Below, piece by piece: positions 43,065-52,957 of a DNA stretch of 64,000 nucleotides. The notes below the pieces were generated by a model that was given only the letters and a program-made list of their open reading frames with translations, was not told the origin of the DNA and did not search any database. This stretch comes from Oscillospiraceae bacterium (lineage in GTDB: Bacteria > Bacillota > Clostridia > Oscillospirales > Oscillospiraceae). The stretch is from contig AP025583.1 of the NCBI GenBank assembly GCA_022846095.1, positions 434,001 through 498,000 on the forward strand. Reading direction: 5' to 3'. Position numbers and translations under genes: made by a program. How positions within the stretch are numbered: the stretch's first letter is position 1; every line of letters starts with the position of its first letter.

Positions 43065-44405
43065 TTATTCCAGCAGCTCGAATTCCAGCAGCTCCTGGGT
43101 GCGCTCCAGCTCGGGGCAGTCCAGGCCCCGGCCGTCCACCGTCAGCTCCCCCTGCTGGTTGTCGTAGGGGTCCTGCCGCCAGTCCGGGTCGGGCGGGGTG
43201 AGGGGGGCGTAAAAGGCGCTGTTGGCCACCATGCGCCAGGGGTCCAGGCTGCCGAAGTAGTGGGCCCGGCGCTCCGTCTCGCCGTTGCGGCGGGCGGAGG
43301 AGCCGAAGGAGCAGTCCGCCCAGAGCCAGCCGTGGGGCGCCACGTAGAACATGGCCCAGTCGTGGGGGCCGGTGTGGCCGGGGCGGGCGGCCAGGCCGCT
43401 CTGCCACCGGGCGGGGATCCCCGCGATGCGGCACAGGGTGATGAAGAGCAGGGCCATCACGCCGCAGTCCCCCCGCAGCTCCCGAGCACAGGTGTCCGCG
43501 ATGCAGTCCAGCTGCACGTAGGCGGGCTGGTAGCGGTAGTCCACGTGGCCGGTGACGTAGTCGTAGACGGCCCGCGCCTTCTCCACAGGGCCGGCGCAGC
43601 CCGCGGTAATCCGGGCGCACAGGGCGCGCAGGTAGGGGGTGAACACGATGTGGGGGGCCTGCTCCCCGGTGTCGAAGGTGGGCTGCACCGGGTCGGGGGT
43701 GATGGAGGCCGGGTCGGTGCAGACCGCCCGGTGGAGGTAGCGGTAGGTCACCGTAAATTCCCCGCGGCCCCGGCAGTTCCACCAAATGGTGCGTTGGGGC
43801 GCGTCCTCCGGGGCGCACACCCCGCCGGGGGCGGCCTCCAGAATTTCAATCTCACTCTGCTGGGGGCAGGCGGCGGGGAGGGGGAGCCAGGCCTGCACCT
43901 CCCGCCCCGCCGTGTCGATCCCGGCGCGGATCGTGGCCCGGATGGTGAGCCGGGCGGTGAGGGAGCCCTCCGAGCGCATCCGGGCCAGGACCGCGTCCCG
44001 CTGGGCGTTGTCCGGCGCGGGCTCCGGCCTCAGGCCGGGGGCCTCCTTTGGATAGATGCGCAGGGACTCCACAAAGCGCTCGTGGTAGTGGGGCGCGCCG
44101 TCCACATAGCGCCAGTCGATGCGCCCCGCGTCCACCAGGGCGTCGAACTGCCCGCCGGTCAGCTCCGGCCACTCGGCGCGCAGCAGGGCCAGGGCCTCCG
44201 CCCGGCTGTAGGGGTAGTCCTGGGGCAGGCGGCGGATGCGCAGCGCCTCCGCCCGCAGCAGGGGGGCCAGCTCGGGCTGGCCCCCGGAGGCCAGGCGGGC
44301 TTCGATGAGCCGCAGCGCCCCCTCCAGATCCCCCGCGGCCTTGCGCCGGGCGATGTCGCCGGGCAGGGCGCCGGTGAGGTGGGCAAAATCCTCGTTTTTC
44401 GTCAT
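43065..44405 (-). CDS. Transglutaminase-like (papain-fold) domain protein
   Basis: A 446-residue protein without a signal peptide. The C-terminal part has the transglutaminase core: Cys in RELRGDCGVMALL near residue 315, His in GPHDWAMFY near 350 and Asp in WLWADCSF near 363. The N-terminal 120 residues are helical and alanine/leucine-rich, perhaps TPR-like, and a beta-rich linker follows. Such bacterial proteins act as cysteine proteases or amidases, and the target is unknown. It starts 11 bases after the Hrb gene on the minus strand, so the two are cotranscribed. Confidence 0.88.
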   Translation of the reverse strand: MTKNEDFAHLTGALPGDIARRKAAGDLEGALRLIEARLASGGQPELAPLLRAEALRIRRLPQDYPYSRAEALALLRAEWPELTGGQFDALVDAGRIDWRYVDGAPHYHERFVESLRIYPKEAPGLRPEPAPDNAQRDAVLARMRSEGSLTARLTIRATIRAGIDTAGREVQAWLPLPAACPQQSEIEILEAAPGGVCAPEDAPQRTIWWNCRGRGEFTVTYRYLHRAVCTDPASITPDPVQPTFDTGEQAPHIVFTPYLRALCARITAGCAGPVEKARAVYDYVTGHVDYRYQPAYVQLDCIADTCARELRGDCGVMALLFITLCRIAGIPARWQSGLAARPGHTGPHDWAMFYVAPHGWLWADCSFGSSARRNGETERRAHYFGSLDPWRMVANSAFYAPLTPPDPDWRQDPYDNQQGELTVDGRGLDCPELERTQELLEFELLE

Positions 44406-44415
44406 GGCGCGGCCC

Positions 44416-45084
44416 CTACGCCTGCTTTTTCACAAACAGGGATTTGGGCGCGCCGCACAGGGGGCATTTCCAGTCGTCGGGCAGGTCCTCGAAGGGGCCC
44501 TGGCTGCCGTCGTACTCGTACCCGCACAGAGAGCACACCCACTTGTCGGCGGCGGGGGCCTCCTCCAGCTGCTCGGGGGCGATATAGTGGGGGGCGGTCT
44601 TGGGCACGGTGCCGTTCTTGTTCAGGCGGTAGTACTCGTAGGTCATGGGGGGCACCCTGCCCGCGCCGCAGCGCTGGGCGTCCACCACCTCCACGATGAA
44701 CAGGGTGTGGGTGGACAGCTCGATGGAGGTCTTCATCCGGCACTCGAACCACCCGCACACGTGCTCGTCCAGCACGGGCAGGCCGCCTTCCGTCATATGG
44801 TGGGGGACGGCGGCGAACTTGTCGGCGTCCCGGCCGGAGCGGAAGCCGAAGGTGCCGATGACGTCCATGGCGGCCTCCTGGTCCAGCACGTTGACGCACA
44901 CCCGGCCGGTCTGCTTCAAGACCTCGTTGGTGTAGTTCTGGTGGTTGAGGCTGATGGCCAGGGTGGGGGGCTCGCTGGTGATCTGGAACACGGTGTTGAC
45001 GGTGCAGCCGGTAGGGCGGCCGTCCTTCACCGCGCCCAGGATGAACAGTCCGTAGCTCATGTCAAAAAAGGTCTTCATATCCAT
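44416..45084 (-). CDS. High-molecular-weight rubredoxin (flavin reductase domain plus rubredoxin)
   Basis: A 222-residue fusion. Residues 1-160 are an FMN-binding flavin reductase-like domain ([20 protein letters not shown] near 26, [11 protein letters not shown] near 80). Residues 170-215 are a rubredoxin with [10 protein letters not shown] and CPLCGAPK holding one iron. In Moorella this protein, Hrb, passes electrons from NADH to the diiron flavoprotein FprA for oxygen and nitric oxide removal. AAGGAG lies 12 bases before the ATG. It supports an anaerobic host. Confidence 0.93.
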   Translation of the reverse strand: MDMKTFFDMSYGLFILGAVKDGRPTGCTVNTVFQITSEPPTLAISLNHQNYTNEVLKQTGRVCVNVLDQEAAMDVIGTFGFRSGRDADKFAAVPHHMTEGGLPVLDEHVCGWFECRMKTSIELSTHTLFIVEVVDAQRCGAGRVPPMTYEYYRLNKNGTVPKTAPHYIAPEQLEEAPAADKWVCSLCGYEYDGSQGPFEDLPDDWKCPLCGAPKSLFVKKQA

Positions 45085-45123
45085 GGAAAATCACGCTCCT
45101 TGTCGGTTTTTGGGGAAAACAAA

Positions 45124-45153
45124 TTCGGGCCCTGCCGAGGAGCAGGGCCCGAA
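45124..45153 (-). terminator. Terminator of the P-loop protein gene
   Basis: TTCGGGCCCTGC and its complement form a 12-base-pair stem with a six-base loop; on the minus strand it is followed by a T-rich run. It lies just past the stop of the P-loop gene. Confidence 0.8.
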
Positions 45154-45164
45154 GGGTTGTCCGT

Positions 45165-45578
45165 TTAGAAGTACTTCTTCACGCCCTCAGAGGCCAGGCT
45201 CTCGTCGGCGCTGATGGTGACGGTGAACTTGATGCTGTTCTTCTCGGAGAAGCTGTTCAGCCAGTCCAGGAAGTCCTCCACACCGGCGTCGGTGGCCTCG
45301 GAGGGGACGATTTTGGTGAGGCTGTCGATAAACATATGGGTGATGTCGTAATTGCTGGCGTACAGGCCGCTCACAAAGCCCTTCAGGAAGTCGAAGGAAG
45401 ACATATCGTACTGGCTGGCCTCCACCAGCCGGATTTTATAGTGAATGTCATACGTCAGCTTGGGCCCGCGCTCGATGCAGACCACGTTGCCGTTTTCGCT
45501 GTGGACAGCGGAATTAATGAGCTCGATCATCTGCTTGGTCTTGCCGGTGCCCTTGACACCCATGATCACTCTCACCAT
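45165..45578 (-). CDS. Small P-loop NTPase of unknown function
   Basis: A 137-residue protein starting MVRVIMG with Walker A GVKGTGKTK at residue 8 and a hydrophobic THMFIDSL strand ending in Asp near 88 as a possible Walker B. No DNA-binding or transport domain is visible. AAGGAG lies eight bases before the ATG at 45578. It is a single-gene unit with its own terminator. I recognise it only as a conserved-looking clostridial small ATPase and cannot assign a role. Confidence 0.82.
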   Translation of the reverse strand: MVRVIMGVKGTGKTKQMIELINSAVHSENGNVVCIERGPKLTYDIHYKIRLVEASQYDMSSFDFLKGFVSGLYASNYDITHMFIDSLTKIVPSEATDAGVEDFLDWLNSFSEKNSIKFTVTISADESLASEGVKKYF

Positions 45579-45725
45579 TGTTATCACTCCTTCTTTGTCC
45601 GCCGGAACACCTCCGGCCTCTGGTTTTACTTTACCATTTTTATGTCCCGATTGCAACCGCTTTACACAAGTTCACTAAAAATTCACAGTGGACGGCCGGC
45701 AATTCCGCCGACGGGCGGTTTACTT

Positions 45726-47054
45726 TTATAGCCTGGACTCCAGCTCGGCCTTCTGCGCCTCGTACCCCGGCTTGCCAAGCAGGGCGAACATATTCTTCTT
45801 GTAGGCCTCCACGCCGGGCTGGTCGAAGGGGTTCACGCCCAGCAGGTAGCCGGACACGCCGCAGGCGTACTCGAAGAAGTAGATGAGCCACCCCAGGCTG
45901 CGCGCGTCCCGGGCATCCACGCCCACCAGGATGTTGGGCACGCCGCCGTCCACGTGGGCCAGCAGGGTGCCCCGCAGGGCCTGTTCGGCCACGTAGGCCA
46001 GGGACTTGCCGGACAGGAAGTTGAGCCCGTCCACGTTGTCCGGGTCGTCGGGGATGGCGATCTCCCCCCGGGGGGCGGCGAAGCGGACCACGGTCTCGAA
46101 CATAATGCGCTCGCCCTGCTGGATGAACTGGCCCATGGAGTGCAGGTCGGCGGTGAACTCCACGCTGGCGGGGAAGAGGCCCTTGCCGTCCTTGCCCTCG
46201 CTTTCGCCGTAGAGCTGCTTCCACCACTCGCAGAAAAAGCGCATGGCGGGCTCGTAGGCCACCAGGATTTCGGTGCGCTTGCCGCCCTCGTACAGGGCGT
46301 GGCGGGCGGCGGCGTACTGCCAGGCGGCGTTGTCCAGGCCGGGGCGGGCGTACGCCTCCATGGCCTGGCGGGCGCCGTCCATGAGGGCGGCGACGTCCAC
46401 CCCCGCGGCGGCGATGGGCAGCAGGCCCACGGCGGTGAGCACGCTGTAGCGCCCGCCCACCGCGTCGGGCACCACGAAGGTCTCATACCCCTCGGTGTCG
46501 GCCAGGCCCTTCAGGGCGCCCTTGTGGGCGTCGGTGGTGGCGTAGATGCGCGCGCGGGCCCCCTGCTTGCCGTATTTCTCCTCCAGCAAAGCCTTGAAGA
46601 TGCGGAAGGCCACGGCGGGCTCGGTGGTGGTGCCCGACTTGGAGATGACGTTGACGGAGAAGTCCCTGTCCTTCACCTGCTCGATGGTCTCCAGCAGAGC
46701 GTCGGTGGACAGGCCGTTGCCCGCGAAGTAAATGGCCGGGCCGTCCTTGTGGGTCAGGTTGAAATTGGGGGAGTTCAGGGCCTCCACCACGGCGCGGGCC
46801 CCCAGGTAGGAGCCGCCGATGCCGATGACTACCAGGGCCTGGGAGTCGGCGCGGATTTTGGCCGCGGCCGCCTGGATGCGGGCGAACTCCCCCTTGTCGT
46901 AGTCCGCGGGCAGGCGCACCCACCCGGTGAAGTCGCCGCCGGGGCCGTTGCCCTCCTGTACCAGGGCGTGGGCACGCTCCAGGGCCCCCGCCCGGGAGGA
47001 GAGCCAGTCCTCCGGCAGGAAGGAAGCGAGATTGGACAGATCGAGCTGAATCAT
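45726..47054 (-). CDS. pgi: Glucose-6-phosphate isomerase
   Basis: A 442-residue glycolytic enzyme interconverting glucose-6-phosphate and fructose-6-phosphate. Length is typical of Firmicute forms. [13 protein letters not shown] near residue 75, [12 protein letters not shown] near 136 and the [14 protein letters not shown] signature near 203 are conserved, and the C-terminal signature around [18 protein letters not shown] holds active-site residues. AAAGGAGG precedes the ATG at 47054. It is monocistronic. Confidence 0.97.
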   Translation of the reverse strand: MIQLDLSNLASFLPEDWLSSRAGALERAHALVQEGNGPGGDFTGWVRLPADYDKGEFARIQAAAAKIRADSQALVVIGIGGSYLGARAVVEALNSPNFNLTHKDGPAIYFAGNGLSTDALLETIEQVKDRDFSVNVISKSGTTTEPAVAFRIFKALLEEKYGKQGARARIYATTDAHKGALKGLADTEGYETFVVPDAVGGRYSVLTAVGLLPIAAAGVDVAALMDGARQAMEAYARPGLDNAAWQYAAARHALYEGGKRTEILVAYEPAMRFFCEWWKQLYGESEGKDGKGLFPASVEFTADLHSMGQFIQQGERIMFETVVRFAAPRGEIAIPDDPDNVDGLNFLSGKSLAYVAEQALRGTLLAHVDGGVPNILVGVDARDARSLGWLIYFFEYACGVSGYLLGVNPFDQPGVEAYKKNMFALLGKPGYEAQKAELESRL

Positions 47055-47200
47055 ATATCGAACCTCCTTTGTAGAATCGGCAGGATTTACTTGCATCCAG
47101 TATACACCAAGCACGGCGGTTTTCCTAGCGGATTTTCTGGAATGGGCGCTTGGTGAGGGAAGGCCCCTTCACCGGCATCAGCGGGGCGGCGTCTTTGCGC

Positions 47201-47779
47201 TCAGTCCAGCTCGTCCAGGGTCAGCCCGAAGCCCGGAAGGAAGTGCTCCAGGAAATAGGACACCTCGGGCAGGGGGGAGGCCCGGAGGGCCTCCAGAGTC
47301 TGTTCGGCGGCCTTTTTGAACTCCGTATTGCCCGCCTTGAGCTCCTCCACGCACTTGATGTGGGCCGAGAGCTTGTCCGCCGCCTTCACCAGGGCGCGCA
47401 CCCCGGGATCGTAGTCCTCGGTGAGCCAGGGCTCGAAGGCCGGGCGCAGGGCCTCGGGCAGCATGGACAGCAGCTTTTGGGCCGACACGTCCTCCACCAC
47501 CCGGTAGCTGTCCCGGATGTCGGGGTTGTAGTACTTGACGGGGGTGGGCAGATCCCCGGTGAGGATCTCGGGCGCGTCGTGGTACAGCGCGGCCACCGCG
47601 GCCTGGCCGGGGTCGATCTCCCCGCCGAACACGTCCCGCCGGATGACCGCCAGGGCGTGGGCGAGCACCGCCACCATGTGGGAGTGCTCCTGGATATTCT
47701 CCTGAAAGGTGTTGCGCATCAGCCCCCAGCGGCTGATGTACCGCATACGGGAGATATAGGCGAAAAAGTGGTTGGACAT
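47201..47779 (-). CDS. YfbR-type HD-domain 5'-deoxynucleotidase
   Basis: A 192-residue HD-superfamily hydrolase. The metal ligands are the His in EHSHMVAVLAH near residue 33, HD in ALYHDAPE near 68 and a later Asp in VKAADKLSAH near 133; MRYISRWGLMRN near 12 is typical of YfbR. It removes phosphate from dNMPs in nucleotide turnover. GGAGG is six bases from the ATG at 47779. The gene lies 38 bases after the M18 aminopeptidase gene, so both may share a transcript. Confidence 0.92.
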   Translation of the reverse strand: MSNHFFAYISRMRYISRWGLMRNTFQENIQEHSHMVAVLAHALAVIRRDVFGGEIDPGQAAVAALYHDAPEILTGDLPTPVKYYNPDIRDSYRVVEDVSAQKLLSMLPEALRPAFEPWLTEDYDPGVRALVKAADKLSAHIKCVEELKAGNTEFKKAAEQTLEALRASPLPEVSYFLEHFLPGFGLTLDELD

Positions 47780-47817
47780 AGCGGCCTCCTGTTTGGATGG
47801 AGTGGGTTCCCGGCGGG

Positions 47818-49122
47818 CTACGCGCCGAAGGTATAGCAGCCGTCGGCGTGAAGGGTGAAATCCGCGCAGAAGAAGGCGGCGCAGGCGCGGGAGAGGTACT
47901 CCGGATCCCGGCTGCCCGCCGTCTCCACGGCGGCGTGCATGGCGAGCTGGGCCATGCCCACGTCCACCATGGGTATGCTCACCGCGTGGCTCAGCAGGTT
48001 GCCCAGGGTGCTGCCGCCGGGCTCGTCCGCCCGGTTGGCGAAGATCTGCACCGGCACCCCCGCCGTTTGACACACCGCCCGGAAGAGCCCGGCGGTCAGG
48101 CCGGTGGTGGTGTACTTCTGGCTGGCGTTGAGCTTGACGACCACGCCGCCGTTGGGGTACACCCGGTTTTCCGGGTCGGCCTTCTCGGGGAAGCCGGGGT
48201 GCACGGCGTGGCCGTTGTCGGCGCTGAGCAGCAGGCTGCCGGCCAGGGCCTGCCGCCGGGCCTGCTCCCCCAGGCCCAGGGCCTCGGCCGCCCGGGCGAG
48301 CACGTCGGGCAGGAAGCTGCCCATGGCCCCCTGGCGGGTGGAGCTGCCCACCTCCTCGTTGTCGAACAGGCAGTAGATTTGCCCCGCGCCGGGCAGGGGG
48401 CCGGCGGCGAGGAAGCCCTCCAGCGTGGCGTAGGCGCAGGCCAGATCGTCGATGCGGGGGGCCTGGAACAGCTCCCCGCCGGGGCCCAGGCGCACCGGCT
48501 TCTGCCGGGGGCAGAGCACCAGGTCGGTGGAGAGGATGTCCTCCGGCTCCGCCTCCAGCGCCCGGGCCAGCAGGGCGGTGAGGGGCTCCGCCCCCGCCAG
48601 GCCGTACAGGGGCTGCATGTCCCGCTGGAGGTTGTAGTCGTGGCCCTTGTTCACGTCCCGCTGCATGTGGATGGCCAGGCTGGGGATGGTGAGCAGGTCC
48701 CGGTCCAGATAGACCAGCCGCCCCTCCACCCCGCCGGGGCGGCGCACGGCGGCCCGGCCCGCCACGGTCAGGGGGCGGTCCAGCCAGGAGGCGCAGTTCA
48801 TGCCGCCGTAGCCCTCCACCTCCAGGCGGGCGTAGGCCTTGTCCCCGGCCAGGGAATCGGCCTTGACCCGGAAGGTGGGCGCGTCGCCGTGGGCGGCGGT
48901 CATGCGCCAGCCCTTCAGCGGCCCGCGGGGCAGGCGGAAGGCGATAAGGCTGCTCTGGTTGCGGGTGGCGTAGTAGCGCCCGCCGGGCTCCAGGTGCCAG
49001 AAATCGGCCTCCTCCAGGCGGGTAAAGCCCTCGGCGTCCAGCAGCCGGGCGGCGCTTTGCACCGCGTGGAAGGGGCTGGGGCTGGCTTCAATGTATTCCA
49101 TCAGGCGATCGACCGTCTGCAT
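47818..49122 (-). CDS. M18-family metallo-aminopeptidase
   Basis: A 434-residue aspartyl-aminopeptidase-type enzyme. The zinc ligands are seen in TAAHGDAPTFRVK near residue 76, DDLACAYATLEGF near 230, FDNEEVGSSTRQG near 258 with the catalytic Glu pair, SADNGHAVHP near 305 and the late HAVSIPMVDVG near 390. It trims N-terminal acidic or neutral residues from peptides in the cytosol. AAGGAGG lies before the ATG at 49122. It is divergent from an AraC-type regulator. Confidence 0.95.
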   Translation of the reverse strand: MQTVDRLMEYIEASPSPFHAVQSAARLLDAEGFTRLEEADFWHLEPGGRYYATRNQSSLIAFRLPRGPLKGWRMTAAHGDAPTFRVKADSLAGDKAYARLEVEGYGGMNCASWLDRPLTVAGRAAVRRPGGVEGRLVYLDRDLLTIPSLAIHMQRDVNKGHDYNLQRDMQPLYGLAGAEPLTALLARALEAEPEDILSTDLVLCPRQKPVRLGPGGELFQAPRIDDLACAYATLEGFLAAGPLPGAGQIYCLFDNEEVGSSTRQGAMGSFLPDVLARAAEALGLGEQARRQALAGSLLLSADNGHAVHPGFPEKADPENRVYPNGGVVVKLNASQKYTTTGLTAGLFRAVCQTAGVPVQIFANRADEPGGSTLGNLLSHAVSIPMVDVGMAQLAMHAAVETAGSRDPEYLSRACAAFFCADFTLHADGCYTFGA

Positions 49123-49273
49123 GGCGGTACCTCCTTGTTGTTGGGTTTCTTGCCATGGGGTATTATACGGCAAAACGCGGGGGCAGTCCAGACGAAAAGG
49201 GACCGCCGCGATTGAATTCGGGCGGATAAATCGGTATACTGGGGTAAAGTGACCCGAAAGGGGCGTCAGGGCT

Positions 49274-51283
49274 ATGCTGTATGACAAAATCGAGTTCCCG
49301 GCGGGCACGCCGCTGAAATTCTGCATCCTGGACGTGGAGGAGTACCCCTTCCACATGCAGAACGACGTGCTGGAGATCATCTTTATGCTGGAGGGCTGCC
49401 TTGAGCTGACGGTGGTCAACAACGTGCTGCGTATGGAGGAGGGGGACATCTACATTTGCAGCCCCAACGAGCTACACAGGATGTGCGCCTGCGGGCACGG
49501 CCGGAGCATCGTCCTGCTCCTGTACATCGATCTGGCGCAGTACAAGGCGGAGTTCCCCGACATCACCACCTACCAGTTCGCCAACAGCGCCCTGGAGAAC
49601 AACCGCACGGGCATCCAAATTCTGGGCAGCTATCTGAAAAAACAGCTCCCCAAGCTCCTGGACGAGCGGGAGGCGGAGTGGACCAACACCAGGGAGATCG
49701 GCGGGCGGATCCTGCGCATCCTCATCAAGGAGTTCCAGTGCTACTACCTGGGCAAATTCTACCCCGAGTTCAGCACCGCCTATAAGGACAACGAGATCCA
49801 GCTCAAGCGGATCCGCCGGATCATCGACTACATCTACCGGAACTACAACAAGCCCATCCTGATCAAGGACGTGGCCGACATGGAGCACATCAGCACCTAC
49901 CACCTGACCTACATCCTGAAAAACGGCTGCGGCATGGGCTTTCGCATGTTCCTGAACATGGCGCGGGCGGAGAAGTCGGCTACGCTGCTGCTGGACAGCG
50001 GCAAGGGGCTGCAGGCCATCGCCTGCGAGTGCGGTTTCTCCAAGTACAAGTATTTCAGCGAGAGCTTTGAGAAGGTATTCCGCACGACCCCCCAGGAGTA
50101 CCGGAAAACGTACCAAAGCCGCACGATAGCGGTGCAGGCGCGCCGGGCCAGGGAGCTGGGCGGCGCGGAGCTGGAGGCCCTGATCAGGAAGTTTTGCAGC
50201 AAATCCGAGGAGATCCGCCTGGATCTGAGCCGGGAGTACCCGGCGCAGCGGTTCTGCAAGCCGACCTGCGTGTACCTGCCCGGCGCTCTGTACGACCACG
50301 TCACCGGGCTGCCCGCCCTCAAGGCGCTGAAGGAGGAGATCCCCCTGCGCCGTGTGGGCATAGACGGGGCGTTTCTGCACAGGTACAGGGACCGGCCGGG
50401 AGCGCTGCGGCGCATCCTCTGCGACTTCTGGGCGCTGCGGGCCGGAGTGCGCGTGTACCTGGGGGGGAGCGACAGCCTGCAGGGGACCAGGGGCTTCCTG
50501 GAGCTGCTCAAGCAGCTGCGGGACGAGGCCGCTGTGGACGTGGAGTTCTCCATCTCGGCGGCGGAGGAGCCCGCCAAGGCGGAGGCCCTGCGCGGCCTCG
50601 CCGCCGCCTGCGGCTTTCCGGCGGAAATCACGCCGCAGGGCCCGGAGCCGGAGCGCAACCCCATCCACAGCTCCGGGTATATGCCCTGCTACCTGCTGCG
50701 GGCCCTATCCCTGGACGGGGGGCCCTGGGCGGAATCCATCCCGCTGGTGGACGCGCAGGGCGCCGGCGGCCTGTCGCTGACCACCGGCGCCGGGCTGAAG
50801 AAGCCGGTCTACCACCTGCTCGGCCTGCTGGGGAAGATGGGGGACGCGCTGATCGCCCGGGGGAATACCTACCTAATCACGGGCTCGCCCGGGACGGCGG
50901 ACTTCCAGGTACTGGCCTACTACTACGACACGTGCTTCGACGCGCTGTTCGAGGACGCCTCCAAGGCGGCGGAGCACGCCACCTTCATCGACCTGGTGGC
51001 CCAGGACTGCGACTCCAACCGGGAGATCACCCTGCGCCTGGAGCATATCTGGGGGACGTACGCCCTCAGGCGGTACCGCCTGAGCTCGGAGGACTATTTG
51101 GCAAAGTACCGGGACGCCCCCTTCCTGGACTGTGGGGGCCTGTCTGAGGAGAGCGTGCGGGTGCTCAACGGGACCCTGGCCCCCGAGGCCACGCTGAGTA
51201 TGCTGGAGACCAACGGGAGCTTTCAGCTGGACTTCAAGCTGGACCCCTTCGAGATACTGCTGTTCTGCTTTGAAAAACTGTAG
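49274..51283 (+). CDS. AraC-type regulator with long GH39-like C-terminal domain
   Basis: A 669-residue protein. Residues 1-100 are a cupin-like sensor, and residues 180-285 hold the two AraC helix-turn-helix motifs (IKDVADMEHISTYHLTYILK and LQAIACECGFSKYKYFSESFEK). The remaining 370 residues resemble glycoside hydrolase family 39 barrels and the attached sandwich domain, with GLKKPVYHLLGLLGKMGD near 510. The acidic catalytic pair of true GH39 enzymes is not obvious, so the tail may be a sugar or ligand sensor. Monocistronic with a terminator. The target operon is unknown. Confidence 0.85.
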   Translation: MLYDKIEFPAGTPLKFCILDVEEYPFHMQNDVLEIIFMLEGCLELTVVNNVLRMEEGDIYICSPNELHRMCACGHGRSIVLLLYIDLAQYKAEFPDITTYQFANSALENNRTGIQILGSYLKKQLPKLLDEREAEWTNTREIGGRILRILIKEFQCYYLGKFYPEFSTAYKDNEIQLKRIRRIIDYIYRNYNKPILIKDVADMEHISTYHLTYILKNGCGMGFRMFLNMARAEKSATLLLDSGKGLQAIACECGFSKYKYFSESFEKVFRTTPQEYRKTYQSRTIAVQARRARELGGAELEALIRKFCSKSEEIRLDLSREYPAQRFCKPTCVYLPGALYDHVTGLPALKALKEEIPLRRVGIDGAFLHRYRDRPGALRRILCDFWALRAGVRVYLGGSDSLQGTRGFLELLKQLRDEAAVDVEFSISAAEEPAKAEALRGLAAACGFPAEITPQGPEPERNPIHSSGYMPCYLLRALSLDGGPWAESIPLVDAQGAGGLSLTTGAGLKKPVYHLLGLLGKMGDALIARGNTYLITGSPGTADFQVLAYYYDTCFDALFEDASKAAEHATFIDLVAQDCDSNREITLRLEHIWGTYALRRYRLSSEDYLAKYRDAPFLDCGGLSEESVRVLNGTLAPEATLSMLETNGSFQLDFKLDPFEILLFCFEKL

Positions 51284-51291
51284 AAATCGGG

Positions 51292-51330
51292 AAAAAGTAC
51301 AGCCGGCCCTTTAGGCCGGCTGTACTTTTT
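51292..51330 (+). terminator. Terminator of the AraC-GH39 gene
   Basis: AAAAAGTACAGCCGGCC pairs with GGCCGGCTGTACTTTTT around a five-base loop, just past the stop codon. Confidence 0.9.
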
Positions 51331-51574
51331 CGCTTATTTTTCGGGCTTTTTGTAAACTCCGCCCCCGGACGACCCACAAAAAGTCCGCAGGGAAGTGCCT
51401 AGTTTTCCGCGGACTGCATTTGTATAATAAGCACACTATAGCCGCGAATAAAATAAAAAACTTTGTGTGAGAGTGCTAAAAACGCGGCGGAAAAGGGGGG
51501 CGGCCGGGAGGATATACGGAGAGATAACCTGACCTCAGCTGTTCGGGCTGAAACAAAAAAGAGGAGGATTGTCC

Positions 51575-52927
51575 ATGGAAAACACGGAAAAAAAGATGAT
51601 AACCACAGCCGACCTAAACCGGACCCTGGGAAAAAAGGAGCTGTACTCCATTGCCTTCGGCCACGTGATCGGTTCGGGCGTCTTCTCGCTGATCGGCATC
51701 GGCATTGCGATGTCCGGCAAATCGGCGTTCCTGGGGATCTTGCTTTCTGCGGTGTTTATCATGCTGCAGGCGCTGCCGTTTATGATCATGGCGGGCACGG
51801 CCAGGTTCAGGGGCGGCTACTACTCCATGATGGGGACCCTCTGGGGGGAGAAGTTCGCGGGCTTTTATATCGTGGTCTTTTTCTGCTCCAATATCTCCCT
51901 GGCCATGTACGCCATCAGCTTCGCACAGTATTTGCAGGGCATTTTGCCCGGCGTCCCCGTCACCCTCGTCGCCTTTTTGGTGATGACCGTATTCTTCGTC
52001 ACGAACCTGCTGGGCATTGAGGGGGCCGCCAAGCTGGAGATTGTAATGGACATCGTCCTGGCCCTGGCCCTGACCCTGTTTATCGTCTACGGGCTGCCCC
52101 AGGTGGACTTCGGCAGCTTTTTCACCGAGGACTTCACCCCGGCGGGGCCAATGGGGGTGCTCACCTGCGGCGTGCTGCTCACGTGGGCCACCGCCGGCGG
52201 CATCGACATGGTCAACCTGAGCGCCGAGGCCAAGAACCCCACCAAGGATCTGCCCCAGGTGATCATGGTGTCCACTATTGCAATCGCCGTTTTCTACGCG
52301 CTGATTGCGGTGGTGGCCGCGGGCGTGCTCCCGGTCTCCGTCACCGCCAATATGCCGCTGGATCTGGTGGCAAAGTCGATTTTTCCCTACCCGCTGTTCC
52401 TCTTCTTCGTCATCGGCGGGGCCCTGCTGGCCCTGTCCACCACCCTGAACGCCACCTTTGCCTGGGTGACCAAGCCTATCCTCCAGGCGTGCAACGACGG
52501 TTGGCTGCCCAAGAAGGTGGGCTACGTGCACCCCAAGTTCAAGACCCCCGTCTTTATCCTCGTACTCTTCTACGCCATCGGCCTGGTGCCCATCCTCTTC
52601 AAGATCGAGATCGGCAGGATTGCCGACACCGCCGTAATCCTGAGCAATATCCTGTTCGTGCTGATCTGCTTCGGCACGGTCTTTATCCCCAAGCGCATGC
52701 CCGAGCTGTGGGAGAAGTCCGCCTTCCACTTCAGCAAAAGGAAGCTCTACCTCTGGTCCTGCCTGGGCGGCGTGTCCTCCACGATTATGGTGCTGGTGCT
52801 GCTGCTCCAGACCACCAAATTCCAGTTCGTGGGCATGATCGCCATCACGCTGGTGGGCATCCTGTTCGCCCATCTGCGCTATAAGAGCGGCGCGGTAAAA
52901 ACCCTGGAGAGCTTTGAGGCCCTTTAA
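51575..52927 (+). CDS. APC-family amino-acid permease
   Basis: A 450-residue transporter with about 12 helices. The first helix region SIAFGHVIGSGVFSLIGIGIAM near residue 26-47 carries the conserved unwound GSG motif, and NLSAEAKNPTKDLPQVI near 213 is the typical cytoplasmic loop. GAGGAGG lies seven bases before the ATG at 51575; a TTG two codons earlier is less likely. A TATAAT at 51423-51428 could belong to its promoter. It is followed 30 bases later by a flavin reductase gene, which suggests uptake and reduction of an amino acid or a derived acid. Confidence 0.92.
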   Translation: MENTEKKMITTADLNRTLGKKELYSIAFGHVIGSGVFSLIGIGIAMSGKSAFLGILLSAVFIMLQALPFMIMAGTARFRGGYYSMMGTLWGEKFAGFYIVVFFCSNISLAMYAISFAQYLQGILPGVPVTLVAFLVMTVFFVTNLLGIEGAAKLEIVMDIVLALALTLFIVYGLPQVDFGSFFTEDFTPAGPMGVLTCGVLLTWATAGGIDMVNLSAEAKNPTKDLPQVIMVSTIAIAVFYALIAVVAAGVLPVSVTANMPLDLVAKSIFPYPLFLFFVIGGALLALSTTLNATFAWVTKPILQACNDGWLPKKVGYVHPKFKTPVFILVLFYAIGLVPILFKIEIGRIADTAVILSNILFVLICFGTVFIPKRMPELWEKSAFHFSKRKLYLWSCLGGVSSTIMVLVLLLQTTKFQFVGMIAITLVGILFAHLRYKSGAVKTLESFEAL

Positions 52928-52957
52928 TACCTGATTTGATCGTAAGGAGCGTTTGCT

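Noticed and set aside
51382-51415. AGTCCGC...GCGGACT dyad before the APC permease as a riboswitch or T-box
   Set aside because: Only a seven-base stem with a 20-base loop is seen, with no T-box sequence, specifier loop or antiterminator pair.
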